64,000 nt of DNA from Pseudomonadota bacterium (lineage in GTDB: Bacteria; Pseudomonadota; Alphaproteobacteria; Sphingomonadales; Sphingomonadaceae), in assembly GCA_023458055.1 (NCBI GenBank), contig JAEXAW010000044.1, positions 73,695 through 137,694 of the forward strand, written 5' to 3'. A model generated the notes under the pieces. That model did not search any database and was not told where the DNA came from. It saw only the letters and a program-made list of their open reading frames with translations. The first letter of the stretch is position 1; the number at the start of each line of letters is the position of its first letter. This document shows, one piece after another, positions 41,735 through 49,942 of the stretch. Both the position numbers and the translations under genes were made by a program.

Positions 41735-43618
41735 CTAACCCAAGCCGAACCAGACAGCGGTCCAATAGGTGATCCCGGCGGCAATATAGGCAATGGCAAA
41801 CAGATATAGGACCATGAAGGCCGGCCATTTCCATCCGTTGGTCTCGCGACGGGTGATCGCGATGGTCGAGATACATTGTGGGGCAAACACGAACCAGGCG
41901 AGGAAAGCGAGCGCGGTGGCCAAGCTCCACTTGCCAGCCAGCCGCTCGCCGAGAGATTGGTTCAATTTTTCCTCGTCATCGCCCGCATCAATCGCGTTCG
42001 CCGTCGCGAGAGCTGCAACCGCAACCTCGCGCGCCGACATCGCGGGGACGAGGGCGAGGGCGATGTCTTCGTTGAAACCAATGGGCTCAACCAGCGGCTC
42101 CAGCGCGGTGGCGATGCGGCCCCCGACCGAATAGCGCACCTGCGAAAACTCGCTGCCATCGGGTGCTTTAGGGAAGGACAACAGCGCCCACAGGATGATC
42201 GTCGTCACGAAGATGATCGAGCCTGCGCGCTTCAAAAAGATCATCGCGCGCTGCCACAGGCCGATTGCGACGTCTTTCAAATTGGGCATCTGATAGCGCG
42301 GTAATTCCATCATCAGGCCGGTCGCCGCGCCCTTCGTCACCGTGCGGCGCAACACCCACGCGACCAGCAGCGCACCAATAATCCCGCTAATATAAAGGCA
42401 GAACAGCACCAGGCCCTTAAGGCCAATGCCCGGTCCCACGCTACGCGCAGGGATGAACGCGCCAATGATGAGCGTGTAAACCGGCAGTCGCGCCGAACAG
42501 GTCATTAGCGGCGCGATCAATATGGTTGTGAGCCGGTCCTTGGGGTCGGCAATCGCGCGGGTTGCCATGATGCCCGGAACCGCGCAGGCGAAGCTGGAGA
42601 GGAGCGGAATAAAGCCGCGCCCGGAAAGGCCGACTTTGGCCATGATGCCATCCATCAGGAAGGCGGCGCGGGTCATATAACCGGTCGCTTCGAGCATCAG
42701 GATGAAGAAGAAGAGGATGATGATCTGTGGCAGGAAGGCGACTACCGAGCCGACGCCTGCAATCACCCCATCGACGACAAAGGAGCGAATGACGCCTTCG
42801 GGCAAGATCGGGCGGACTTTGTCGGCAAGCCAGGCAAGGCCATTTTCAATCCAGCCAATCGGCGCTTCGGACCAGGCGAACACCCCCTGAAACATTACGA
42901 ACATCAGCGCGAGCAGGATGATCATGCCCCACACCGGATGGAGCAGCACGCGGTCAATCTTGCTGGTCGCGCCGCGCGGCGTGCCCTCACTGGTGATGGC
43001 GGCATCGGCAATATGCTTGGCCTTAAGGCGCAAGGCCCGGTCGCGCGCGGCTCCAACTTCGGGCGGGGCTTCGGCGGGACGCTCGGGCTGCAACACCGGA
43101 TGGCGCAGCGCTTGGTCGAGCGCGGCCATGAGTTCGTCGAGGCCCTTGCGCCGCACCGCGACCGTAGGCAACACGGGCACGCCCAGTTGCTCGGCCAGCG
43201 CGTCAGCGTCGATTTCCAGCCCGTCGCGCGTCGCCATATCGACCATGTTGAGCGCTACCACGGTTGGCAGTTGCTGCTCGATCAGCTCAAGCGCGAAACG
43301 CAGATGATTGTCGAGGTTCGACGCATCCAGCACGATGACCAGCGCATCGGGCCGCCGCTCGCCGCTTTGATTGCCGAGGATGACGTTGCGCGTCACTGCT
43401 TCGTCCGGACTGGCAGGGGTGAGACTATAGCTCCCCGGCAGATCGACCAGTTCGACCGGGCGCCCATCGGCAAAGGTAGCGCGGCCCGATTTGCGCTCGA
43501 CCGTCACGCCCGGATAATTGGCAATCTTTTGCCGCGCGCCGGTCAGCGCATTGAACAACGAGCTCTTTCCCGCATTGGGATTGCCGGTGAGCGCGATGAG
43601 CGGCGCAGCAGCGGTCAT
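41735..43618 (-). CDS. feoB: Ferrous iron transporter FeoB
   Basis: Inner-membrane Fe(II) importer of 627 residues, on the short side for the family. The N-terminal G domain shows G1 ALTGNPNAGKSSLFNALTG, G3 VDLPGSYSL and G4 ALNMVDMATRDG. The membrane part has the Gate regions (FLPQIIILFFFILMLEATGY, CAVPGIMATRAIADPKDR, ARLPVYTLIIGAFIP). It overlaps feoA by four bases, with coupled translation. The last membrane segment reads MVLYLFAIAYIAAGITYWTA. No feoC gene is visible. Confidence 0.96.
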   Translation of the reverse strand: MTAAAPLIALTGNPNAGKSSLFNALTGARQKIANYPGVTVERKSGRATFADGRPVELVDLPGSYSLTPASPDEAVTRNVILGNQSGERRPDALVIVLDASNLDNHLRFALELIEQQLPTVVALNMVDMATRDGLEIDADALAEQLGVPVLPTVAVRRKGLDELMAALDQALRHPVLQPERPAEAPPEVGAARDRALRLKAKHIADAAITSEGTPRGATSKIDRVLLHPVWGMIILLALMFVMFQGVFAWSEAPIGWIENGLAWLADKVRPILPEGVIRSFVVDGVIAGVGSVVAFLPQIIILFFFILMLEATGYMTRAAFLMDGIMAKVGLSGRGFIPLLSSFACAVPGIMATRAIADPKDRLTTILIAPLMTCSARLPVYTLIIGAFIPARSVGPGIGLKGLVLFCLYISGIIGALLVAWVLRRTVTKGAATGLMMELPRYQMPNLKDVAIGLWQRAMIFLKRAGSIIFVTTIILWALLSFPKAPDGSEFSQVRYSVGGRIATALEPLVEPIGFNEDIALALVPAMSAREVAVAALATANAIDAGDDEEKLNQSLGERLAGKWSLATALAFLAWFVFAPQCISTIAITRRETNGWKWPAFMVLYLFAIAYIAAGITYWTAVWFGLG

Positions 43619-43872
43619 GCCTCTATCGTACCGATTTCGACATGAATGGTTGCCGCATGAGCAAGGCGGACGATCACATCCATCCGCCCGACCCGCACCA
43701 CCAGCGGATCGCGCGAAAACAGGCTGCCTTTATAAAGTGGTGCGACATCGGCGCCTTCGATCAAGCCTAACTCGCGCAAACGCCGCCCTTCGGCCTCGCC
43801 GAGACGCGGCCAGTCAATGCTGTGGATGATGGCCCGGGTGCCGAGCGGAAGTTGATCGAGGCTCTGTGTCAT
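43615..43872 (-). CDS. feoA: FeoA family ferrous iron transport protein
   Basis: An 85-residue SH3-like cytoplasmic partner of FeoB. Fits the family: QLPLGTRAIIHSIDW, EAEGRRLRELGLIEGADVAP and DPLVVRVGRMDVIVRLAHAA. I start at the ATG at 43872 (MTQSLDQLP); a TTG at 43890 in frame would put the Fur-box-like site inside the coding region, which is less likely. It overlaps feoB by four bases. Confidence 0.92.
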   Translation of the reverse strand: MTQSLDQLPLGTRAIIHSIDWPRLGEAEGRRLRELGLIEGADVAPLYKGSLFSRDPLVVRVGRMDVIVRLAHAATIHVEIGTIEA

Positions 43873-43875
43873 CTT

Positions 43876-43894
43876 GCGAATGATTATCAATAAC
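43876..43894 (-). promoter_or_regulatory. Fur-box-like site upstream of feoAB
   Basis: The plus strand reads GCGAATGATTATCAATAAC, which agrees with the 19-bp classical Fur box in 15 positions. It lies immediately ahead of the feoA start codon, where binding of an iron-loaded regulator would block initiation. Which regulator binds (Fur/Mur or an Irr-type protein) cannot be read here. Confidence 0.6.
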
Positions 43895-43966
43895 GCTGGT
43901 TGCGCCTTAGCGCAACTGACACAGAAAACAAGCGCCCGCTTTGTCGAAGATCAATAAGCGGGACGA

Positions 43967-44653
43967 TTAAACTCCCGGATACCGCAACCGGCCGATGAAG
44001 CGGGAGAGGCTGGGCATATGTTCGGTGCGCTGGAGGAATTGGAATTTGGCTTTTTCAAAGCTCATCACATTATCGATGCGGCGGCCAAGAAATGCGCGGG
44101 TTTCGGCCTCCCCTTCGCTGTCATCATTAACCAGCACCGCCAGCGTCGCGGCATAAATAGAACCCAGCATCGCGCGCTTGGTATAATGATTATAGTCAGT
44201 CGCGATATCACCCGCGAGCCGCCACATAATATCCGCCGAGCGCCAGCCCCATTTAAGGGCCCGCGGAGCATTTAAGGGCATCGCTTCAATCGCCAGCGCA
44301 CGGCGCAACGATTCGCGGTTTTCGCTGAGGAGGTCGATACGCGCTTCGACCAGTTGGCGAATGCGCTCGCGGACCTTCATCGTGGCAAGCGTTTCTGCGG
44401 GAAGGCGCGAGGCCATGGCGCGGTCGATGGACTGAATCCACGCATCGATCAAATCCATGGGGTCGATCCGCTTGCCGTCCTCATTGAAGGCTAGCCGCGC
44501 GAGATCTTTATCGACCCCTGCCGCTTGCGCCGCATTGTCGACCGCTGCCTTGGTCCAGCCGTCAAAGGCGGCCTCGCGCGCGACATGAGGGGCGAGATAG
44601 GCGCGGATTTCCTCAAGGGTCGGATCGGCGGGAAGGACTGCTGAATCGGTCAT
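43967..44653 (-). CDS. COQ9 family protein
   Basis: About 228 residues. COQ9 proteins bind ubiquinone intermediates and aid the hydroxylase COQ7 in ubiquinone synthesis. Family stretches are visible: DPTLEEIRAYLAPHVAREAA, FDGWTKAAVDNAAQAAGVD, MKVRERIRQLVEARI and GWRSADIMWRLAGDIATDYN. The start at 44653 (MTDSAVLP) is 12 bases from the end of the EamA transporter gene; the longer open frame is read-through antisense-free DNA of that gene. It ends the leftward pair. Confidence 0.9.
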   Translation of the reverse strand: MTDSAVLPADPTLEEIRAYLAPHVAREAAFDGWTKAAVDNAAQAAGVDKDLARLAFNEDGKRIDPMDLIDAWIQSIDRAMASRLPAETLATMKVRERIRQLVEARIDLLSENRESLRRALAIEAMPLNAPRALKWGWRSADIMWRLAGDIATDYNHYTKRAMLGSIYAATLAVLVNDDSEGEAETRAFLGRRIDNVMSFEKAKFQFLQRTEHMPSLSRFIGRLRYPGV

Positions 44654-44664
44654 AATGCCATGCC

Positions 44665-45579
44665 TTACGTCTTTTCGGGTCCGCGCACCAGCACCAGCGC
44701 GAGGCCCACCAACACGGCGCCGGTAATCTCGACCGGTCCCACATGCTCGTTGAAGAAAAACCATCCGGCGAGCGCCGCAATTGCCGGTTGAACGAGCAGC
44801 ACCAGTCCGACAATCAGCGGTGAGAAATGCGGGAGCGCGTAGATGAGGAGGCCCTGCCCGACAATCTGGCTGGAAAGGGCGAGCAGGATAAGCGGCGTCC
44901 AATCCTGCGGCATGATCTGCTCGCCCATTGCCATCGCGAAGAGGAGGAGGGGGAGCGTGCTTGCTGCCGTCGATACCGCGAGCACCGCCCAGCTGCCCAT
45001 GCTCCCTCTCGCGCGCTGAAGGGCGAGTACATAGCCGGTGTAGAGCACGCCCGCGAAGAGGGAGAGCAGGTCACCCACCAGATTCTGCCGCGAGGCCTCA
45101 TAGCTTTGTCCCATGAGGAGCGCGGTTCCGGCAAAGGCCGCAACAATAGCGATTTGGGTTTGCTTCGCGGGCCATTGCCGCGCGAGGACAAGGCCATAGA
45201 CTACGAGCAACAGACTCGCGAAATTGCCGAACAACGTCGCGTTGGCGAGCTTGGTCATCAATATGCCACTGTGCCAAGCGGCTATGTCGGCGGCAAAGAA
45301 TAACCCGCCGACGACCACCATGGTCAATGTTTTGACCGGCATTGCGCCAATCGGCTGGCCGAAACGACGGGCGAGGAGAAACAGGAAGGGAGCCGCCAGC
45401 GCCAGGCGCCAGAAGCCGGCCGCCACGGGTCCCGTATCCGCGAACCGCACCAATAATCCTCCGAATGCAAGCGCGACATTGCCCGCAACCAACGCAGCAA
45501 AAGCGCGGCGACGATGCGCGAACGCTACGGCTTTCTCGGCTGAAAGGTTTTCTTTTGCTACGGAACTTGTCTTTTGCAT
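44665..45579 (-). CDS. EamA/DMT family transporter
   Basis: A 304-residue ten-helix transporter made of two EamA repeats (first: LVAGNVALAFGGLLVRFADT and onward; second: LLSLFAGVLYTGYVLALQRA through VEITGAVLVGLALVLVRG). Proteins of the drug/metabolite superfamily export amino acids, metabolites or drugs; the substrate cannot be assigned. It lies ahead of coq9 on the same strand and is divergent from the old-yellow-enzyme gene. Confidence 0.87.
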   Translation of the reverse strand: MQKTSSVAKENLSAEKAVAFAHRRRAFAALVAGNVALAFGGLLVRFADTGPVAAGFWRLALAAPFLFLLARRFGQPIGAMPVKTLTMVVVGGLFFAADIAAWHSGILMTKLANATLFGNFASLLLVVYGLVLARQWPAKQTQIAIVAAFAGTALLMGQSYEASRQNLVGDLLSLFAGVLYTGYVLALQRARGSMGSWAVLAVSTAASTLPLLLFAMAMGEQIMPQDWTPLILLALSSQIVGQGLLIYALPHFSPLIVGLVLLVQPAIAALAGWFFFNEHVGPVEITGAVLVGLALVLVRGPEKT

Positions 45580-45653
45580 GGCGTCGCCTTAGCTCATGCG
45601 GCGAAACATGGCTAACCGGAAAAAATTGGCCGGATGATAAGCGGAGTTTATAG

Positions 45654-46757
45654 ATGCCCACTCTTTTTGACCCGATCCGCCTTGGAGCGATTGAAGCCCC
45701 AAACCGGATCATCATGGCGCCGCTGACGCGCGGACGCGCCTCCATGCCGGGCAATATCCCCAATGATGTGAACCGCCTTTATTATGAGCAGCGCGCTGGC
45801 GCGGGCCTGATCATCAGCGAGGCGACCGGTATTTCATCCGAAGGCCTGGGTTGGCCCAAGGCGCCAGGCATCTGGAGCGATGCGCAAGTCGAAGGCTGGA
45901 AGCCGGTGGTGAAGGCTGTCCATGATGCGGGCGGGCGGATCATCTGCCAGCTGTGGCACATGGGCCGGATCGTGCACCCGAGTTATAATGATGGCGCGCT
46001 GCCAGTGTCATCGTCCGCCACCACGGCACCCGGGCAGGCATGGACGCTGACCGGCAAACAGCCCTTTGTCGAAGCGCGTCCGCTTGAGATTAGCGAAGTT
46101 CCGCGCTTGCTTGAAGATTATCGCAATGCTGCGGAAAAGGCCAAAGCGGCCGGGTTTGATGGCGTGCAGCTCCACGCCGCGAACGGGTATCTCATCGACC
46201 AGTTCCTGCGCGACAACAGCAATTTCCGCGAGGATGAATATGGCGGCTCGATTGAAAATCGTATCCGCCTGCTGATCGAGGTGACCGAGGTGCTGATTTC
46301 TGTCTGGGGCGCGGACCGTGTTTCGGTGCGCCTCTCGCCCAATGGCGATAGCCAAGGGGTTGATGACAGCAATCCGGAAGCGTTGTTTACCGCCGCTGCC
46401 GCCGCGCTCGACCAGCTCGGCATCGGCTTTCTCGAACTGCGCGAACCCGGCCCGGAAGGCACGTTCGGCCGCACCGATGTGCCGAAGCAAAGTCCGGTGA
46501 TCCGCAAAGTGTTCAAAGGTCCGCTGGTCCTCAACAGCGACCTTACCCTTGAGGAAGGCAACGCGCTGATCGAATCCGGCCTTGCCGACGCGGTGAGCTA
46601 TGGTCGTCCCTTCATTTCAAACCCAGACCTTGTCGAACGCTTCCGCCAGGGCGCGGCGCTCAATGAAGACAAGCCGATGAACTGGTATATTTATGAGGAC
46701 CCCAATGAGGGGTACACGGATTTCCCGGCGTTGGGTGACAGCGAGATTGCAAAATAA
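45654..46757 (+). CDS. Old yellow enzyme family alkene reductase
   Basis: A 367-residue FMN enzyme that reduces activated C=C bonds or nitro esters with NADPH (NemA/XenB type). FMN- and substrate-binding features: IIMAPLTRGRASMPGNIPND, IICQLWHMGRIVHPSY, LHAANGYLIDQFLRDNSN with the catalytic-site His and Asn, GGSIENRIRLLIEV and ADAVSYGRPFISNPDLVERF. It is monocistronic: a leftward gene precedes it and a repeat-containing gap follows. Confidence 0.93.
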   Translation: MPTLFDPIRLGAIEAPNRIIMAPLTRGRASMPGNIPNDVNRLYYEQRAGAGLIISEATGISSEGLGWPKAPGIWSDAQVEGWKPVVKAVHDAGGRIICQLWHMGRIVHPSYNDGALPVSSSATTAPGQAWTLTGKQPFVEARPLEISEVPRLLEDYRNAAEKAKAAGFDGVQLHAANGYLIDQFLRDNSNFREDEYGGSIENRIRLLIEVTEVLISVWGADRVSVRLSPNGDSQGVDDSNPEALFTAAAAALDQLGIGFLELREPGPEGTFGRTDVPKQSPVIRKVFKGPLVLNSDLTLEEGNALIESGLADAVSYGRPFISNPDLVERFRQGAALNEDKPMNWYIYEDPNEGYTDFPALGDSEIAK

Positions 46758-46761
46758 TTCC

Positions 46762-46824
46762 GAAGTGCTGAACTTGTCGAAGTACGTGTCCGGCGCATAG
46801 TCGCCCTTCGACAGGCTCAGGGCC
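46762..46824. repeat. Intergenic inverted repeat
   Basis: GAACTTGTCGAAGTACGTG and the following CCCTTCGACAGGCTCAGGGC are imperfect complements of each other. Units like these (GCTGAACTTGTCGAAG / CCCTTCGACAAGCTCAGG) recur in sphingomonad intergenic DNA. Its place after the reductase gene and before the ribH 3' end suggests mRNA end formation or a REP-like element. Confidence 0.5.
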
Positions 46825-46923
46825 TCGGATCATTTACGGCTGCGACCTGCCCTTGGTCGGTATGTCTCGACTAGGTTCGACAAGAGCGGAGTTTGGCAGG
46901 GTAGGTATCTAACAGGCGGCCTG

Positions 46924-47346
46924 TTAGATTCCGAACCGCTCCCGCAACTCCAACATCGCCATAGCGGCTTTAGCGGCTTCTCCGCCCTTGTCCTTCTGTG
47001 TCTTGTCGGCGCGGGCCAAGGCTTGGGCTTTATTTTCAACCGTGAGGATGCCGTTGCCGATGGCTATGCCGTCCATTGAAAGCGCCATTAACCCGCGCGC
47101 GCTTTCGTTCGAGACCACTTCGAAATGATAGGTTTCACCACGGATCACGACGCCAATGCCAACGAACCCGTCATATTTGTGGCTTTCCGCCGCCATCGAA
47201 ATCGCACCCGGAACCTCGAGCGCGCCGGGCACGGTGATGACCTCATAGCTATGCCCCGCAGCCTCCAGCGCCGAGGCCGCGCCATCAATCAGCATGTCGT
47301 TCAAATGCTCGTAAAAGCGGGCTTCGACGATAAGAAAATGGGCCAT
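46924..47346 (-). CDS. ribH: 6,7-dimethyl-8-ribityllumazine synthase
   Basis: 140 residues. Joins the RibB product with the pyrimidine intermediate in the penultimate step of riboflavin synthesis. Family stretches: FLIVEARFYEHLNDMLIDGA, VITVPGALEVPGAISMAA, DGFVGIGVVIRGETYHFEVV and NGILTVENKAQALARAD. It starts at 47346 and lies downstream of the DODA-type dioxygenase and HTH-RibB genes on the same strand, with short gaps, so these riboflavin genes probably share a transcript. Confidence 0.95.
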   Translation of the reverse strand: MAHFLIVEARFYEHLNDMLIDGAASALEAAGHSYEVITVPGALEVPGAISMAAESHKYDGFVGIGVVIRGETYHFEVVSNESARGLMALSMDGIAIGNGILTVENKAQALARADKTQKDKGGEAAKAAMAMLELRERFGI

Positions 47347-47363
47347 GCTGGGTCTTTCTCTGC

Positions 47364-48215
47364 TTAGCTGTTAGTCTGATCAGGCGGAACGTCGGAAGGC
47401 AACAGCGCCGCATTATGACCTTCGGTGCAACCCAAGCCGTCCATGCCGATGCCATAGCTGGTCATCGACAAGGAGCCCATTGCATAACCGCGTAGCCAGG
47501 CCTTGGCCCCTTCTCCTGCCGCGGCCGCAAGCCCTGCGGTATAAAGCAAAGGCACAAAATGGTCGGGTGTCGGTACGGCGCGGGCATAATCGGGATGCTC
47601 GGCAAGCTTGAGGATCACTGCAGGGTCCTCGGCCACTTGCGCAACGGCGGCTTCATCAAACCGCTCAGCCCAGGCTTCGCCGCCTTCCGGACTTTTCCAG
47701 TCAATCTCGCGCAGATTATGAACGACATTGCCGCTCGACAGGATCAAGATGCCCTGATCACGCAACGGCGCAAGGCGCGCGGCAAGGTCAAGATGATAAT
47801 CTAGCGGCTTCAGCGCATTGATCGATAGTTGCACAACCGGCACATCCGCCTTCGGGAAAAGATGCGCGAGCACGCTCCAGGTGCCGTGGTCGAGTCCCCA
47901 TTGGTCGATATCCGCTCCGACCCAATGCGGCTTGGCGACTTCGGCCACCTCTTCGGCGAGTTCAGGCAGACCGGGCGCAGGATAATTGAAATCGAACAAC
48001 GCTTGCGGAAATCCATAGAAGTCGTGAATGGTGCGCGGCGACGGCATGGCTGTCACGGCGGTCGCGCCGATATACCAATGTGCCGACACCACCAGTAACG
48101 CACGAGGCCGTGGCAGCTTTTCACCGAGCGCCGCCCATGCATTGGTGTAGCCGTTGCGCTCAAGCGTATTCATCGGACTACCATGGCCGATGAACAAAGC
48201 AGGCATGGTGGACAT
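47364..48215 (-). CDS. Class III extradiol / 4,5-DOPA dioxygenase family protein (YgiD-like)
   Basis: A 283-residue metal enzyme of the DODA group. Metal-binding and catalytic stretches: ALFIGHGSPMNTLERNGYTN, LLVVSAHWYIGATAVTAMPS, FDFNYPAPGLPELAEEVAE, WGLDHGTWSVLAHLFPKADV and ILILSSGNVVHNLREIDWKS. The E. coli relative YgiD cleaves L-DOPA in vitro; the natural substrate is unclear. It lies between ribB and ribH, 14 and 17 bases away, although no link to riboflavin is known. Confidence 0.9.
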   Translation of the reverse strand: MSTMPALFIGHGSPMNTLERNGYTNAWAALGEKLPRPRALLVVSAHWYIGATAVTAMPSPRTIHDFYGFPQALFDFNYPAPGLPELAEEVAEVAKPHWVGADIDQWGLDHGTWSVLAHLFPKADVPVVQLSINALKPLDYHLDLAARLAPLRDQGILILSSGNVVHNLREIDWKSPEGGEAWAERFDEAAVAQVAEDPAVILKLAEHPDYARAVPTPDHFVPLLYTAGLAAAAGEGAKAWLRGYAMGSLSMTSYGIGMDGLGCTEGHNAALLPSDVPPDQTNS

Positions 48216-48229
48216 GATGCGCGGTCTCC

Positions 48230-49504
48230 CTATTGCGCGTCAGGAATAGGTTGTTCGCCGACCACTGTCAGGCCATAGCCTTCAATCCCCACCACATTGC
48301 GCGGCGAATTGGTGAGGAGTATCATCTCGCCTATGCCAAGATCGGCGAGGATTTGCGCGCCAATGCCGTAATTGCGGAGGTCGCCGCTGTTCGCCTTGAC
48401 GCCGCCGACCTCATTTTGCAGCTTTTCAGGGTCGGATGGCATGAGCACGACGATGACGCCTGCGCCCTTTTCACCAATCAGCTTCATCGAGCGCTGCAAG
48501 GTGCGTTTGCGCGGGCCTGACCGGCCAAGCACATCGTCGAACACCGATATGGCATGCATCCGCACCAGCGTCGGCTCGTTCTCGACGATATGGCCTTTCT
48601 GCAGCACGATGTTGGTCGAGCCATCGACCTTGTTGCGATAGGTCATCGCGCGCCATTCGCCGCCATAATCGGAGGTGAAGCTGGATTCGCTGACCTTTTC
48701 GACCAGATGGTCGTAACGCATGCGATATTCGATAAGGTCGCGGATCGTCCCCATTTTAAGATTGTGAAGGCGGGCAAAGGCGACGAGGTCGTCCATTCGC
48801 GCCATGGTGCCGTCATCCTTCATGATTTCGCAGATTACGGACGACGGATTAAGCCCGGCGAGGCGCGAAATATCAACGCCGGCTTCGGTATGCCCTGCGC
48901 GCACCAGCACGCCGCCATCACGCGCGATCAACGGGAAGACGTGACCCGGGGTCACAATTTCCTCGCGGCCCTTGCTTGGATCAATCGCGACAGAGACGGT
49001 GCGGGCGCGGTCATGCGCGCTGATCCCGGTGGTGACGCCTTCCTTGGCCTCGATTGAGGTGGTGAAGGCCGTTTCAAACTGGGTACCATTAGCCTTGCTC
49101 ATCAGATCAAGGCCGAGCTGTTCGGTCCGCCGCTTGGTCAACGTAAGACAGATCAGGCCGCGCCCGTGCGTTGCCATGAAATTGATCGCGGACGGGGTCG
49201 CCATCTGCGCGGGGATCACAAGATCACCCTCATTTTCGCGGTCTTCGTCATCGACGAGGATGAACATGCGACCATTGCGCGCCTCTTCGATGATTTCCTC
49301 AATCGGCACCAGCACGGGCGTATCGTCGCTGTCGAACAAATAGGTTTCGAGCTTACGCAAGGTTTCCGCGGTCGGATTCCAGTCCGGCTGGTCAAGATCG
49401 CGCAATGTATTGGCGTGGAGGCCGGAGGCGCGCGCAAGGCCGGAGCGCGACATGCCGCCCTCGGTGACGAGACGACGGACTTTATCGATAAGCTCGCTGG
49501 ACAT
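48230..49504 (-). CDS. ribB: HTH-RibB-degenerate RibA fusion (3,4-dihydroxy-2-butanone 4-phosphate synthase)
   Basis: 424 residues in three parts. Residues 1-60 form a Cro/C1-type helix-turn-helix (MSRSGLARASGLHANTLRDL). Residues about 65-265 are RibB, which makes the four-carbon unit of riboflavin from ribulose 5-phosphate: FILVDDEDRENEGDLVIPAQ, THGRGLICLTLTKRRTEQLG and VLVRAGHTEAGVDISRLAGL. The last 150 residues have the GTP cyclohydrolase II fold, but where active RibA has a zinc-binding Cys cluster this reads RMHAISVFDDVLGRSGPRKR, with no cysteine. So RibA activity is probably lost and must come from another gene. Alphaproteobacterial RibBX-type fusions with an inactive RibA part are known; the HTH is less familiar. 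Start at 49504. Confidence 0.9.
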   Translation of the reverse strand: MSSELIDKVRRLVTEGGMSRSGLARASGLHANTLRDLDQPDWNPTAETLRKLETYLFDSDDTPVLVPIEEIIEEARNGRMFILVDDEDRENEGDLVIPAQMATPSAINFMATHGRGLICLTLTKRRTEQLGLDLMSKANGTQFETAFTTSIEAKEGVTTGISAHDRARTVSVAIDPSKGREEIVTPGHVFPLIARDGGVLVRAGHTEAGVDISRLAGLNPSSVICEIMKDDGTMARMDDLVAFARLHNLKMGTIRDLIEYRMRYDHLVEKVSESSFTSDYGGEWRAMTYRNKVDGSTNIVLQKGHIVENEPTLVRMHAISVFDDVLGRSGPRKRTLQRSMKLIGEKGAGVIVVLMPSDPEKLQNEVGGVKANSGDLRNYGIGAQILADLGIGEMILLTNSPRNVVGIEGYGLTVVGEQPIPDAQ

Positions 49505-49546
49505 AGTTTGAGGCTTCCCGGATCAACAAATAACCCTCAGAGGTAA

Positions 49547-49562
49547 TCACATTATAATGTGA
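49547..49562. promoter_or_regulatory. 16-bp perfect palindrome ahead of HTH-ribB
   Basis: TCACATTATAATGTGA reads the same on both strands. It lies 43 bases before the ribB start codon. A second half-site, AATCACATT, recurs at 49577-49585. The size and dyad symmetry suit an operator for a dimeric helix-turn-helix protein such as the fused N-terminal domain of the gene it precedes (inference). Confidence 0.55.
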
Positions 49563-49673
49563 AGGTCAATCCGCATAATCACATTCAACCCCGTATCATT
49601 ATATCGTTTATATACGACGCCATTTTTTGCTGATAGATGGTCCGGCGACATTAACCCGCTTGAGGATTTCGTC

Positions 49674-49853
49674 ATGATGCAAACTGCCGGTGGTGCCACC
49701 GTTAGCCGCCATGTCCCTCATCCCGCTCCGGTCCCGTCAGCGCCGCCGCCGTCTGGACCGCTCCGGCTTTTCCTTTGCGACCAGCCAAACTCAGGACCCG
49801 GGGATCAATACGGCGCGAACCCGTGCAAACCTGGAAACCCGCGCGCAATATGA
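49674..49853 (+). CDS. Possible small Pro-rich open frame in the ribB-yezG gap
   Basis: Fifty-nine codons starting MMQTAGGATVSRHVPHPAP with a TTGAGGA ribosome-binding site at good spacing. The product is rich in Pro and Gly, has no recognisable family and may not be translated. It could be a leader for the YezG-like gene 90 bases further on. Apart from this and the palindrome, the 49505-49942 gap shows nothing I can name. Confidence 0.25.
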   Translation: MMQTAGGATVSRHVPHPAPVPSAPPPSGPLRLFLCDQPNSGPGDQYGANPCKPGNPRAI

Positions 49854-49942
49854 CATGATGGTTTGTCTGTCGGGTGGGCGACAGCCAGCCTATGTTACTG
49901 CTCGCCCCAACCATTGCCGTAAAAACGCCGGTGAAAGATCCT

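Noticed and set aside
49505..49700. FMN riboswitch ahead of ribB
   Set aside because: I could not find the conserved riboswitch core elements; the palindrome there is a simple protein-type dyad.
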